Source: Gillisella taibaishanensis
GTDB taxonomy: Bacteria > Pseudomonadota > Alphaproteobacteria > Rhizobiales > Rhizobiaceae
Direction: 5' to 3'
NCBI RefSeq assembly: GCF_001938985.1
Contig: NZ_MKIN01000026.1
Location: 62,001 to 126,000, forward strand
Length of the DNA: 64,000 nt
This document shows, piece after piece, positions 43,523 through 52,524 of this stretch. The position numbers and the translations under genes are program-made. The notes under the pieces were generated by a model. It had not been told where the DNA came from, made no database searches, and worked only from the letters and a program-made list of their open reading frames with translations. Position 1 is the first letter of the stretch. Each line of letters starts with the position of its first letter.

Positions 43523-45064
43523 TCAGACCATGTGCTTTACAAGCTCCTGCTCGGTCGGCTTGTCTTTCGCCGGCGCAGGTCGCTCGAACTGAATTGATCC
43601 GTCCCTCATGACCAAGATTCGATTGGACAGACCAATTAGCTCCAGAAGATCGTCAGATATCAGAAGCACCGACACACCTTGGTCGGCCAGATCGCGCAGC
43701 ACCCCGTAGATTTCCTCCTTCGCACCCACATCGACGCCTCTTGTAGGGTTATCAAGAACAAGGACGCTCACCCCTCGGGCAAGCCACTTCGAAAGAACGA
43801 CTTTCTGCTGATTGCCGCCTGAGAGAAACTGGCACAGCTGGGCAGCGCTGCTGCAGCGGATACTTAGAAGTTCCACGTGCTTTTTGGCTAAGCGCCTTTC
43901 AAGGCGCCTGGAGATAAATCCCCTAACATTCGAAACTGCTGGGAGCGATGCCAAGGTGACGTTTGCCTCGACCGACATGTAAGGAACTATGCCTTCCGTT
44001 TTCCGTTCCTTCGGGACGAACCCTACGCCAAGCTCCATTGCCCACTTGACACGGTTGCGGACAGGAAGAGGCTTTCCGCCGACTTCCACCGTGCCGCCAA
44101 CAGGGAATGGGTCATATCCGACGATGGCTCGTGCAACTTCTTCCTTGCCGCAGCCTACAAGGCCTCCAAGGCCGAGAATCTCACCACGCCGTACCTGGAA
44201 GCTCACCTCGCGTACCGTTGCCCCTGACAGCCCGTTCACGGAAAGGGCGACTTCCGCGTTGCCTACTTCCAGCTGACGGTGCTCCTTGAAGTACTCGTCA
44301 TCACGAATGCGGCCGACCATGGCCTTATGAAGGTTCTGTTCGGAATTCGATTCGCCGATGAACTCGCCGACGTTCCGGCCGTCCTTGAACACGTAGATTC
44401 TGTCGCAGAGCTCGGTGTATTCTGCAAGACGATGAGTAATGAGCACGAAGGAAGCGTGCTTTCGAAAGCGGCGGACCGACTCAAAAAGAACTTTGACCTC
44501 TCGCTCGCCGATCGCAGCAGTCGGTTCGTCCAGGAGGATGATCGGGTGCTTGATATCGAAGAATTCGGCTAACGCGAACGCCTTGGCGATCTCTATCATC
44601 TGTCGGTCATGAAAGGGGAAATCGCTGGTGCGTTTGCGAGGATCAATATGGTCCAGTCCAAGCTTCGCAAGGTGACGCCGGCTATATTCAATCATCTGTT
44701 GGCGGTTAATGATACCGGCAAACCTGGAGAAGTTTCTTTCTAGTGAAAGGAACATGTTCTCGTAAACCGCCATGTTGGGGATTAGGGCCTGCTCCTGGAA
44801 GACCATCGATATCCCAGATTCCACAGCGTGGGTGTATCTTGAAGGCCTGAATTCCTTACCGAAAAGCCGCATTTCACCCGAAGAAGGAGGATGAATTCCG
44901 GCGATCATCTTGAGAGTGGTGGACTTGCCAGCTCCGTTCTCTCCTGCAATTCCAACGATCTCGTTCGGGAATATCTGGAGGTCGATACCCTCCACGACGG
45001 TGATACCGTTGAAGGCCTTCGACGCGTTCGTCATTGTGAATATGGGTTCACGCAGGCTCGTCAT
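43523..45064 (-). CDS. Ribose-type ABC transporter ATP-binding protein (RbsA-like)
   Basis: The 513-residue duplicated ATPase has an intact first half (Walker A GENGAGKSTTLKMIAG, IILLDEPTAAIGEREV). In the second half Walker A is atypical (GLVGCGKEEVARAI), as is normal for RbsA/MglA proteins, while LSGGNQQKVVLSKWLARG and VLDNPTRGVDVGA are conserved. It overlaps the upstream permease gene by 4 bp and lies 26 bp before the distal permease. Confidence 0.94.
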   Translation of the reverse strand: MTSLREPIFTMTNASKAFNGITVVEGIDLQIFPNEIVGIAGENGAGKSTTLKMIAGIHPPSSGEMRLFGKEFRPSRYTHAVESGISMVFQEQALIPNMAVYENMFLSLERNFSRFAGIINRQQMIEYSRRHLAKLGLDHIDPRKRTSDFPFHDRQMIEIAKAFALAEFFDIKHPIILLDEPTAAIGEREVKVLFESVRRFRKHASFVLITHRLAEYTELCDRIYVFKDGRNVGEFIGESNSEQNLHKAMVGRIRDDEYFKEHRQLEVGNAEVALSVNGLSGATVREVSFQVRRGEILGLGGLVGCGKEEVARAIVGYDPFPVGGTVEVGGKPLPVRNRVKWAMELGVGFVPKERKTEGIVPYMSVEANVTLASLPAVSNVRGFISRRLERRLAKKHVELLSIRCSSAAQLCQFLSGGNQQKVVLSKWLARGVSVLVLDNPTRGVDVGAKEEIYGVLRDLADQGVSVLLISDDLLELIGLSNRILVMRDGSIQFERPAPAKDKPTEQELVKHMV

Positions 45065-46023
45065 CTCACGTCCTCCGCGCGGGCACGGCTGGTGTTAAGT
45101 AGAACAGCCAAGAGAATGACCGTGCCCTGGATTATGGTCTGTAGAAACGGCTGTAAGGCCATGATATTCATGCCGTTGGTGAGTGTCGTGATAAATGCAA
45201 CGCCTAGAAGCGTGCCCGCGACAGTTCCGATGCCGCCAGTTATCGCCGTTCCTCCGACGACGACCGCGGTGATGGAGTCCAACGTCATGGAGTTGCCCAT
45301 CGTGGCGGTACCGGATCCAAGTCGTGCTGCAAGCAATGCGCCTGCAACGCCTGCAAGAAGACCGGAAAAGGCGAACGCCTTGATCTTCGTTGATTTGACC
45401 TTGACCCCCACCAATGCCGCGGTTTGTTCATCGCTGCCCATAGCAACGGTCATTCTGCCAAAGATCGTGCGAGAGCCTATCGCCACGGAGCCGAGATAAA
45501 TTGCCACCGCAATGAGAACTGCATTCGGCACGAGGGGGATCCAAGTACCCTGCGCCATGTCGAGGATGATCGGATCGACGATCGGTACTGACTGGCCATC
45601 GGAGATAAAGAGCACCGCGCCGGAAAGCGTAGTGGCTGTCCCTAAAGTGACAAGAATTGAAGGAATTCTCAAATAGACATAGATAATGCCGTTGAGCACA
45701 CCGAACACCAATCCTGCAGCGCAGGCGACCAGCACAGCTGCGAAACCCAACTGCGGCGCCAAGCCCGCCACCAGCATGCCGCAGAAGGTTGCAATTGCTC
45801 CGACTGAAAAGTCTATCGATCCCATAAGGATGACGAACGTCGCGCCAACGGACACGATCAGCAGCGCAGAACTCGAAAGAACAATGGCACGGACATTGTC
45901 TGCAGAGAGAAACGATGGTGCTAGGGCGCTGAATAGTAGGCATGCGACAATATAAATCACGACGGTAAGGAGGCGCCGGGTGAATTCGCCATGACTGGGG
46001 TCGCTAAACAGATCTTTAAGCAT
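45061..46023 (-). CDS. Ribose-type ABC transporter permease (proximal)
   Basis: The 320-residue RbsC-type permease has the same hallmark as its partner (SVGATFVILMGSIDFSVGA) and GGTAITGGIGTVAGTLLGV near the C-terminus. It lies 76 bp downstream of the binding-protein gene and overlaps the ATPase gene by 4 bp. Two different permeases in one operon indicate a heterodimeric pore. Confidence 0.92.
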   Translation of the reverse strand: MLKDLFSDPSHGEFTRRLLTVVIYIVACLLFSALAPSFLSADNVRAIVLSSSALLIVSVGATFVILMGSIDFSVGAIATFCGMLVAGLAPQLGFAAVLVACAAGLVFGVLNGIIYVYLRIPSILVTLGTATTLSGAVLFISDGQSVPIVDPIILDMAQGTWIPLVPNAVLIAVAIYLGSVAIGSRTIFGRMTVAMGSDEQTAALVGVKVKSTKIKAFAFSGLLAGVAGALLAARLGSGTATMGNSMTLDSITAVVVGGTAITGGIGTVAGTLLGVAFITTLTNGMNIMALQPFLQTIIQGTVILLAVLLNTSRARAEDVR

Positions 46024-46099
46024 TTCGAAGTCCGGTTGAACGTGGGCAGGTTGCGATGCCCTCTTCGAGAACGAAGAAGGGCATCGCTCGAGTTCGCTT

Positions 46100-47275
46100 T
46101 TAGTCCGGAATGCGTTGCTTGTAGTGCGTTTCGTATTCCGTTTTCAGCTTCTCCACGCATCCGGAGTCAAGTGCCTCCTGATATGCCTTCGGGAAGGTAT
46201 ATCCAGCAGGAGTGGACTTACCCCAGTAGTTGGCCACGTCGATCGGCCAAACCACGTTCTGAGGATCCCAGTCATTTGGATGCAGCACGCGCGACATCTT
46301 CTTCCAGTCGAACGGCAGCTTATCGCCTGACAGGAATTTCTGATAGGTGTCCACATTGGCAGCGGTGATTTGGGTGGCGCCCGTATACATCATGCGCTCA
46401 CAAGGGCTGGGTTTGAAGCCCTTGGATACATCATAAGCGCGAACGAGCGCATAGCCTGCCTGCCACTGAGGCGTGAACGCCATGGTGCCGAGAATGCGCC
46501 CTTCCTTAATGAGGTCCAAGGTCTCCTTATTGCCGTCGAGACCAACAATAGGCAGGTTTAGACCGGCATCCTCGACTGCCTGCATCGCACCAAGAGCGAT
46601 CGAATCGTTCTGGCCGAATACAGCATTAATGTCAGGATGCGCGACGAGCAGGTCTTCCATCACCTTGCGCGAGTCGTTCTGGTTCCATTTTCCTGGCTGC
46701 CGGGCAACAAGTTTGATGCCAGGGTATTCGGCCAAAGCCTTGTCGAAACCTGCGGTTCGTGCAACGTCTGGCGGGGCACCGGGGAAGCCCGTGATATGAA
46801 CCACATTGCCCTTTCCGCCGATCTTGTCAAACAAGAGCTTCGCCATCCGATACCCGCTCTGGACGTCATCGGGGGTAAAGAATGTTGCAAAGGCGTAGTT
46901 ATCCGCGCCCGCATCAAGCGGATGGAAGCCGGGCAACGATTCCCATACACCCACGTGGACAGCACCGGCTTTCTTGGCCTTCTCAATGATTTGCTTCAGA
47001 TTTGAAGCATTGAGATTTTCGCCAAAGGTGATTTTAACACCGCGAGCAAACTGAGCCTCGTAGATTTCGATCTGCTTCGCGGCGTCACCTTTGTCGGCCA
47101 ACAATTGATAGTTGAGACCAAGAGCCTCAGCCGCTTGTTTGGCGCCTTGGTCCCAGTTGTTGAAGTATTCATTCTCGATGGTAGAGACCTCGGACAGGAC
47201 GTCCTCGGCCCACGCCGCCGCGGACATTCCCGACAACGCGGCAGTCGCAAGCAGGCATGCAAGTAGTTTTCGCAT
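46100..47275 (-). CDS. Periplasmic sugar-type binding protein (ribose ABC family)
   Basis: The 391-residue secreted protein has a clear Sec signal peptide (cleavage after AAWA, near residue 23) and a Peripla_BP_4-type fold: GAVHVGVWESLPG, VVHITGFPGAPPDVARTAGF, DINAVFGQNDSIALGAMQA and PIVGLDGNKETLDLI. The ligand is unknown. It is longer than typical ribose-binding proteins (about 300) because of a C-terminal extension with aromatic and Pro residues. The gene lies 170 bp after the amidase, a gap that may hold its own promoter or an mRNA-processing site. Confidence 0.93.
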   Translation of the reverse strand: MRKLLACLLATAALSGMSAAAWAEDVLSEVSTIENEYFNNWDQGAKQAAEALGLNYQLLADKGDAAKQIEIYEAQFARGVKITFGENLNASNLKQIIEKAKKAGAVHVGVWESLPGFHPLDAGADNYAFATFFTPDDVQSGYRMAKLLFDKIGGKGNVVHITGFPGAPPDVARTAGFDKALAEYPGIKLVARQPGKWNQNDSRKVMEDLLVAHPDINAVFGQNDSIALGAMQAVEDAGLNLPIVGLDGNKETLDLIKEGRILGTMAFTPQWQAGYALVRAYDVSKGFKPSPCERMMYTGATQITAANVDTYQKFLSGDKLPFDWKKMSRVLHPNDWDPQNVVWPIDVANYWGKSTPAGYTFPKAYQEALDSGCVEKLKTEYETHYKQRIPD

Positions 47276-47444
47276 CAGTTCACCCTCCTGTTGTAAACAG
47301 ATTATATTTTGCTGCCAGTTTGCACGGGTACTATAGAGAAACCCTGCACGGTCATCCTGGCGATGACTTCCAACTTTGGCGTGAAAGCGTTGAGCTTCGC
47401 CAAAGCTTGAAACTTAAGCTGGTGGTTTGCTGAAGTGCGACTGG

Positions 47445-48959
47445 CTACATCGTTCGCCAGTCACCGCTCTGCTCGAAGGCGTGAGCTGCCGCGTAAATAG
47501 TCGACTCCTCAAAGTGCCGACCGACGAGCATGAGCCCAACTGGAAGACCGTCCACGAATCCGCACGGGATCGACATTGCCGGATGATGCGTGAGGTTGAA
47601 CGGAGCAGTGTTCGTAAACATTTCCGTGGCACGGGTGATATACTCTTTCCGGCTCGCATCTTCCGGTGGCAGCTTCGTCGCCTTCATCGGTGTTGTGGGC
47701 ATCAGGATGAGATCGTAGTCCTTTAAAACAAGGTCGTACGCGGCTCGAAGGCGTCGGGTGATGTTGACTGCCTTTCCGTAGTAGCGCGGTCCGTACATGT
47801 TGTTCACATAGGTACCAAGCAGCAGAAAGAGCTTCGCCTGATCAGAAAGCATATCGGCCTTCTGGCGCCAACCTCGATGGAAATCCATCAGCGAGAGCGA
47901 ATATAAATCGTTACGTCCCACACCGTAGCCATCGCCGAACATCATGTTTTGCGTGGCACCTTCGGTGCCAATCGGCGTCCAGATGGCCGGACCATCCAAA
48001 TGCATCGGGATGGAGACTGTATCGACCGTTGCGCCCAACGTCTTGTAGCGCTCAGCGGCTGCAAGCACCTTTTGGTTCACCTCAGCCTCGGCCCCCTCCT
48101 GAACAAAACCCTCCTTGAGCACGGCTACCTTGAGACCCCGCACGCCGCGGCCTAAAGCTGCTGTGTATTCCTGGACTTTCGGAGATTTGATTCGCGGATC
48201 GTATCCATCGTCTCCTGCAATTACTTCCAGCAGAAGGGCATTGTCAGCAACGTTTGCTGTCATCGGGCCGATATGGTCGATCGTCAATTCATTCGGCATG
48301 ATGCCGGTGTATGGCACGAGGCCCCATGTCGGCTTCATGCCATAGATGCCGCAGAAGGAGGCCGGCATGCGGATAGACCCTCCCTGATCGCCTCCGATAG
48401 CCATATCGACTTCACCAAGCGCGACAACAACGCCCGAACCCGACGAAGAGCCACCTGCAGAATAGCCCATTCTGTGCGGGTTATGCACTGGCCCGAGGGC
48501 CGCGGTGTGGCTGCCGCCAGAAGTACAGAATGTTTCGCAGTGAACCTTTCCTGCTATCTCGGCACCTGCGTCAAGCATACGTTCCACAATTACAGCATCA
48601 ATGTCCGGAACGAAGCCTTCGAGCGTTGAGGAGCCATTCATCATCGGCACCCCCGCAAGCAGGACATTATCCTTTAGCGCAATCCTTCTGCCCTTGAGCT
48701 TGCCCGTCGGAGCGCCCGGGATGCTGGTTTTGCGGTACCAGGCGTTATGGCTGTTCTCTTCTGGAGAGGGTTGGTATCCCGGCGTGCGGGGATATTTCAC
48801 CGCAGGCACTTCGTCGTTGGCCATCGCTACATAGTTGTAGGCCCTGAGTGCGTCCTTGACGAGTGCCCCATAGGACTGGACGTCATCGTCCGTGAGCGAG
48901 AGGCCGCACTGCTTTGCGACCGCCAGCAGCTGTTCAGGGCTTGGCGCTACTATAGGCAT
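47445..48959 (-). CDS. Amidase signature family hydrolase
   Basis: The 504-residue protein has the Ser-cisSer-Lys catalytic set: K96 in IALKDNV, the GGSSSGSG loop at 169-176 and nucleophile S195 in GGDQGGSIRMP. It has an N-terminal helical extension of about 70 residues, as in nitrile-linked and aryl amidases, rather than GatA. It is the first gene of the ribose-type ABC operon and is preceded by operator candidate B. It may cleave an amide or carbamoyl group from the imported compound; specificity cannot be read from the sequence. Confidence 0.9.
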   Translation of the reverse strand: MPIVAPSPEQLLAVAKQCGLSLTDDDVQSYGALVKDALRAYNYVAMANDEVPAVKYPRTPGYQPSPEENSHNAWYRKTSIPGAPTGKLKGRRIALKDNVLLAGVPMMNGSSTLEGFVPDIDAVIVERMLDAGAEIAGKVHCETFCTSGGSHTAALGPVHNPHRMGYSAGGSSSGSGVVVALGEVDMAIGGDQGGSIRMPASFCGIYGMKPTWGLVPYTGIMPNELTIDHIGPMTANVADNALLLEVIAGDDGYDPRIKSPKVQEYTAALGRGVRGLKVAVLKEGFVQEGAEAEVNQKVLAAAERYKTLGATVDTVSIPMHLDGPAIWTPIGTEGATQNMMFGDGYGVGRNDLYSLSLMDFHRGWRQKADMLSDQAKLFLLLGTYVNNMYGPRYYGKAVNITRRLRAAYDLVLKDYDLILMPTTPMKATKLPPEDASRKEYITRATEMFTNTAPFNLTHHPAMSIPCGFVDGLPVGLMLVGRHFEESTIYAAAHAFEQSGDWRTM

Positions 48960-49289
48960 AGATTTCCTCCACGATCGTCGTATCTCGCTGCAGCAGTTTG
49001 CTGCTATTCTGCGAATGGTTCACCCTTTTATGCGGCCAGACTATCAGGGAAAATTTTGGCAGCGATGAAATTTCATGTCGACTTGAGTAAAGTTGGGTAA
49101 ATGAGAATGCGCTTGCCCGCGCTGAGGAAGCGAGGGGGAGACACAGGGGATTGCTCTGGCGACAACCATCTTTGCCAACTTCCCGAGCGGCATTTCGTAC
49201 CGCGAATCGATCGCATTAACTGACAGAACGTCCGCTTCGGAACTACGCGAGGGACGTCAGGGCTTCGGCTCACCGCAGACGGCTGTGGC
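48960..49289. other. 330-bp intergenic region with operator B
   Basis: No gene is credible in this gap. A frame of about 66 codons (49073-49273, - strand) has no ribosome binding site and unlikely composition. The gap contains the promoter region of the amidase operon, including the direct-repeat element at 49084-49100, and the 3' flank of the NTF2-like gene. Confidence 0.6.
49084..49100 (-). promoter_or_regulatory. Direct-repeat operator candidate B (amidase/ABC operon)
   Basis: TGAGTAA-AGT-TGGGTAA, 125 bp upstream of the amidase start, with half-sites 10 bp apart. Same orientation relative to the operon as sites A, C and D. Confidence 0.6.
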
Positions 49290-49667
49290 CTACAAAGGAG
49301 CTAAAGAGGAATGGTGGTGCAAAATCTGCGGCCGGGCACCGCCGAGTTCCAAGACAAAGGTAAATCTCGCTTCGATTTCCTTAATTTGCTTTCCTTCAGG
49401 CACCCGGAACATATAGTACCCAACGGCAAGCGCTCCTGCGTCTGGCAGGGAAGAAATCTTACTGCACAAAAATTCGACCGAGGCCTGTCCTTTGAAATAG
49501 CTTCGGATTTGCTCTCGGCCTTGGTATAGCAAAGCACTCGAGGTACCATGCAAGGATGCATGCTGCGCATACAGCAGTGCCAGTTGGTCGAATTCATGCG
49601 CGTTAAAGAGCTCGCGCCATGACTCCATGACAGCCCATGCAGCAAGTTCGAGCATTGACGTGCTCAT
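49290..49667 (-). CDS. NTF2-like/SnoaL-type small protein
   Basis: The 125-residue protein has an NTF2-like cone-fold pattern: WAVMESWRELFNAHEFDQLALLYAQHASLHGTSSALLYQGREQIRSYF-type sequence, then ARFTFVLELGGARPQILHHHSSLAP. This matches SgcJ/EcaC or DUF4440-type proteins, which range from isomerases and dehydratases to non-catalytic binding proteins. It lies after the terminator of the UPF0261 operon and before the amidase operon, with gaps on both sides, so it may be transcribed alone. Its role in the pathway is unknown. Confidence 0.75.
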   Translation of the reverse strand: MSTSMLELAAWAVMESWRELFNAHEFDQLALLYAQHASLHGTSSALLYQGREQIRSYFKGQASVEFLCSKISSLPDAGALAVGYYMFRVPEGKQIKEIEARFTFVLELGGARPQILHHHSSLAPL

Positions 49668-49769
49668 GTCTTTAATCCCGGTTTTTCTGCTTCGTTTTCA
49701 AGATTACCGATACCGGCAGAGCCGTATGCAAATTTGCCGCCATGGCATCTGCCTCCATGAAGGCCACGT

Positions 49770-49800
49770 AAAAAGAGGCCCCGCAATCAGTTGCGGGGCC
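49770..49800 (-). terminator. Strong intrinsic terminator after the FAD oxidoreductase
   Basis: On the - strand GGCCCCGCAA and TTGCGGGGCC pair perfectly (10 bp, 4-nt loop), followed by TCTTTTT. It lies about 125 bp beyond the FAD-oxidoreductase stop and separates that operon from the NTF2-like gene. Confidence 0.9.
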
Positions 49801-49923
49801 AAAGCTCTGTCCATCGCTTGGGAGGAGCGCTTCGTAAATGAGGACAGAGGACATTGTGACCTTTGCTTGGGAACGGCGTGCTCGCTGTGTTGATGGCGCG
49901 CAAAATCTGCAGAATATCGCCGC

Positions 49924-51654
49924 TCACGTGGTGCCAGCGATAGCCTTGGCAGCCCTGTAGGCGAACACGATCCCCGGACCAATCGTAATGCCTGCCCCTG
50001 GGTAGAGACCCCGCATCAGCGACGTCGCGTCATTACCGCAAGCATAGAGCCCCTCGATAGGCGAGCCTTCGCCATTCAAAACGCGCCCGTTCGTGTCCGT
50101 CGCAAGGCCGGTTGCGGTCCCGAGCGTCGCCGGCACGATACGGAGCGCGACGAACGGGCTCTTGCGGATAGGACCGAGATTAGGGTTTGGCTTTCCAATG
50201 GACGGGTCTCCAAGCATGCGGTTGAAAGCGGACTCACCACGGTGAAAATACGGATCAACGCCGCTCTTTGAATGGATGTTGTGCTCCGCCACGGTCTTGT
50301 CCAACTCTGACGGATCGACTCCAATCTTCCGCGCAAGGTCGGCGATCGTTGCTGCGACCTGGATGTAATTGACGCGCTCATATGATCTCGTTCCGAGTGT
50401 CCAGGGCCACGGAAGGAGATGACCCATGCCTCGCTTCTTCAGGAACTCGTAATCGCAAATGAAATAGAATCGTTTGTCCTGCGGGTATCCGTTCTGGAAC
50501 ATCGCAAGGCAGATGTCGTGATAGGAATTGGACTCGTTGACGAAACGGCGAGCGTTCGGCCCGATCGCAATGACGCCAGGCCGCCCGCGATCTAACCACC
50601 CATATGGAACCGTTTGGGTTTTTCCTTTCTTGCCATGCAACAAGGAAACAGGCGTCCAAAAGCCAGCGCTGGCGACATTGTTGTCGATGGCGCCGCCCAG
50701 CTCCGTCGCGAGCGTAATACCGTCGCCGGTCGCGTCCGGGTGTGCGAGCGTATCATCGTGCTGGTGCGTGCCACTCAATGCAGCGCGCAACTTCGCATCG
50801 CGCGCAAATCCGCCCGTCGCCAGGACAACACCACGCTCCGCTTTGATGCGCAGCTCGCGGCCATCGCGCCGAAGAACGACGCCAACGACACGGCCGTTAT
50901 CACAAACCAAGCGTACTAACGGTGCATTCGTCCAAATATCGACCTTGCGCTTACGAAGACTTGTGATGAACCTTGCAATGAGCGCATTGCCGCCGCTCAG
51001 CTCAGTACCGCGCCGATAGCTCAGGCGGTCCTTTGCATAGCGGCCGACACGACGGAGCACATGCCGCATCGCGTCCGCTGATTTGAGCGGATTGAGGAAT
51101 TTTCCGACCTCGCCGGAGGAAATCATCATGCCGCCGAGAACCACTCGAATAGGATCTCCGACCAGGTCAAAATCCTTGCCAAGCTGACGCCCATCGTAAG
51201 GAGCTGGACTAAGCGCCCTCCCTGAATCGACACCGCCTACTTGGCTCGAGTGGTAATCGGGGGCCGACGCGAGCGTGAACTTCACGTCCGTCCCCTTCTC
51301 TATTTCCATAAGCGCATTGGGACCGTCGATCAGATATGCGTCGGCGAAATCTTCACGGTAGTAGTTTCCAAGCTCGTTCTTGAGATAGGTTCGGGCGTTT
51401 TCAATGCTGTCCTTGACCTTCGCGGCCACTGCTTGCGGCGAACACGGAACCCAGATCATCCCGTTCGAGAGTGCGGTGGTTCCCCCCAATTTCGGCGATT
51501 TCTCGCAGACGAGGACCTTCAGGTTGGACTGAGCGGCGAACAAGGCGGCCGACAGGCCAGCTGCGCCGCTTCCGACACAAACGACGTCATAAGCCGCGTC
51601 CCATGCAGGTTTGACGGACTGTTGGGGAGAAAATGGGGTGACAACTTCAGACAT
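49924..51654 (-). CDS. FAD-dependent oxidoreductase (KstD/fumarate reductase-like)
   Basis: The 576-residue FAD_binding_2 flavoprotein has a dinucleotide site VVCVGSGAAGLSAALFAA, EKSPKLGGTTALSNG, a second conserved block GVVLATGGFARD, and the C-terminal YACGNDATSLMRGLYPGAGITIGPGIVFAYRAA. This pattern is closest to 3-ketosteroid dehydrogenase-like flavoproteins, but there are no other steroid genes nearby, so it probably oxidises or desaturates a different substrate. It is the third gene of the UPF0261 operon, 40 bp after the TIM-barrel gene, and is followed by a strong terminator. Confidence 0.88.
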   Translation of the reverse strand: MSEVVTPFSPQQSVKPAWDAAYDVVCVGSGAAGLSAALFAAQSNLKVLVCEKSPKLGGTTALSNGMIWVPCSPQAVAAKVKDSIENARTYLKNELGNYYREDFADAYLIDGPNALMEIEKGTDVKFTLASAPDYHSSQVGGVDSGRALSPAPYDGRQLGKDFDLVGDPIRVVLGGMMISSGEVGKFLNPLKSADAMRHVLRRVGRYAKDRLSYRRGTELSGGNALIARFITSLRKRKVDIWTNAPLVRLVCDNGRVVGVVLRRDGRELRIKAERGVVLATGGFARDAKLRAALSGTHQHDDTLAHPDATGDGITLATELGGAIDNNVASAGFWTPVSLLHGKKGKTQTVPYGWLDRGRPGVIAIGPNARRFVNESNSYHDICLAMFQNGYPQDKRFYFICDYEFLKKRGMGHLLPWPWTLGTRSYERVNYIQVAATIADLARKIGVDPSELDKTVAEHNIHSKSGVDPYFHRGESAFNRMLGDPSIGKPNPNLGPIRKSPFVALRIVPATLGTATGLATDTNGRVLNGEGSPIEGLYACGNDATSLMRGLYPGAGITIGPGIVFAYRAAKAIAGTT

Positions 51655-51693
51655 GGCAAACTCTCGTAAAACGGAAACTGGTGGCGCTCTAGG

Positions 51694-52524
51694 TCACGAG
51701 CGGGGAGACATGGGCACCGCCTTGAAGGCCTTTGCGACTGCCTGTACCGCCCTCTCGATCGGTATGCGCTCGATCGACGAGGCTCCGACAAAGCCGACGC
51801 AGTCCGTTGACCGATAGACCTCCGCGGTATCCTCCGGATCGGCAATGGCGCCGCCGTGAGCAAGCAGGATGACATCCGGCCGAACCGCCTTCGCCGCGTC
51901 ATTGATCTTGTTGATTTTTGCTATTGCTTCCTTGATGGCCTGGCCTTCCTCGTGGCCAGCAAGCCCGCCACGCGTTGCCCCGACATGCGGTACGATGCAG
52001 TCAGCCCCCGCCTCGGCCATCGCAACGGCGTCGTCCGCAGAGGCGACGTACGCCAGTGAGAAGATGTTTGTCTTACTTGCGAGAGCGATCATCTGCACTT
52101 CGCGGTCAAAGCCCAGGCCGACGCGACCGCGACGGTCACGCCATTTGTCACCCATTGTCGAGATCGTGGGGTAGTTGATCACACCAGAGTAGCCGGCCGC
52201 CCAGAATTTATCGAGGAGCTGGTCGAGGTCGAGGCGCACCGGGTCCCATGCTTCGATGCCGCCTATCACGGGAATATCCGACACGACATTGCGGATTTCC
52301 GCTGCCATTTCGATCGTACGGGCGTTGGAATCGCCAATGCGACTGGTCGGGAGCCCCATGAGCCGCGACAGACCGGTGCTATAGACGACGAGCATATCGG
52401 CTCCGCCGAGAGCGGCGCATTTGGCAACGAGGCCACAACTGCTGCCTGCTGCAAGGATCGGATTTCCTTGCGCGGTCTGCTCGCGGATCGCAGCCAAAAT
52501 TTCCGAACGCTCAAACATTTTCAT
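51694..52524 (-). CDS. PEP_hydrolase-family TIM-barrel protein
   Basis: The 276-residue protein belongs to the phosphoenolpyruvate hydrolase-like TIM-barrel family: GNPILAAGSSCGLVAKCAALGGADMLVVYSTG, GYSGVINYPTISTMGDKWRDR, AEAGADCIVPHVGATRGG, VILLAHGGAIADPEDTAEVY and VGFVGASSIERIPIE. Related barrels break or make C-C or C-O bonds next to carboxylates. The start at 52524 overlaps the UPF0261 gene by 14 bp, and the two proteins correspond to the two halves of plant Tm-1. An ATG at 52518 is an alternative. The reaction is not known; aldol-type cleavage is my inference. Confidence 0.85.
   Translation of the reverse strand: MKMFERSEILAAIREQTAQGNPILAAGSSCGLVAKCAALGGADMLVVYSTGLSRLMGLPTSRIGDSNARTIEMAAEIRNVVSDIPVIGGIEAWDPVRLDLDQLLDKFWAAGYSGVINYPTISTMGDKWRDRRGRVGLGFDREVQMIALASKTNIFSLAYVASADDAVAMAEAGADCIVPHVGATRGGLAGHEEGQAIKEAIAKINKINDAAKAVRPDVILLAHGGAIADPEDTAEVYRSTDCVGFVGASSIERIPIERAVQAVAKAFKAVPMSPRS

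Noticed and set aside
49073-49273. 66-codon - strand frame in the amidase promoter region
   Set aside because: It has no ribosome binding site, no recognisable motif, and overlaps operator candidate B.
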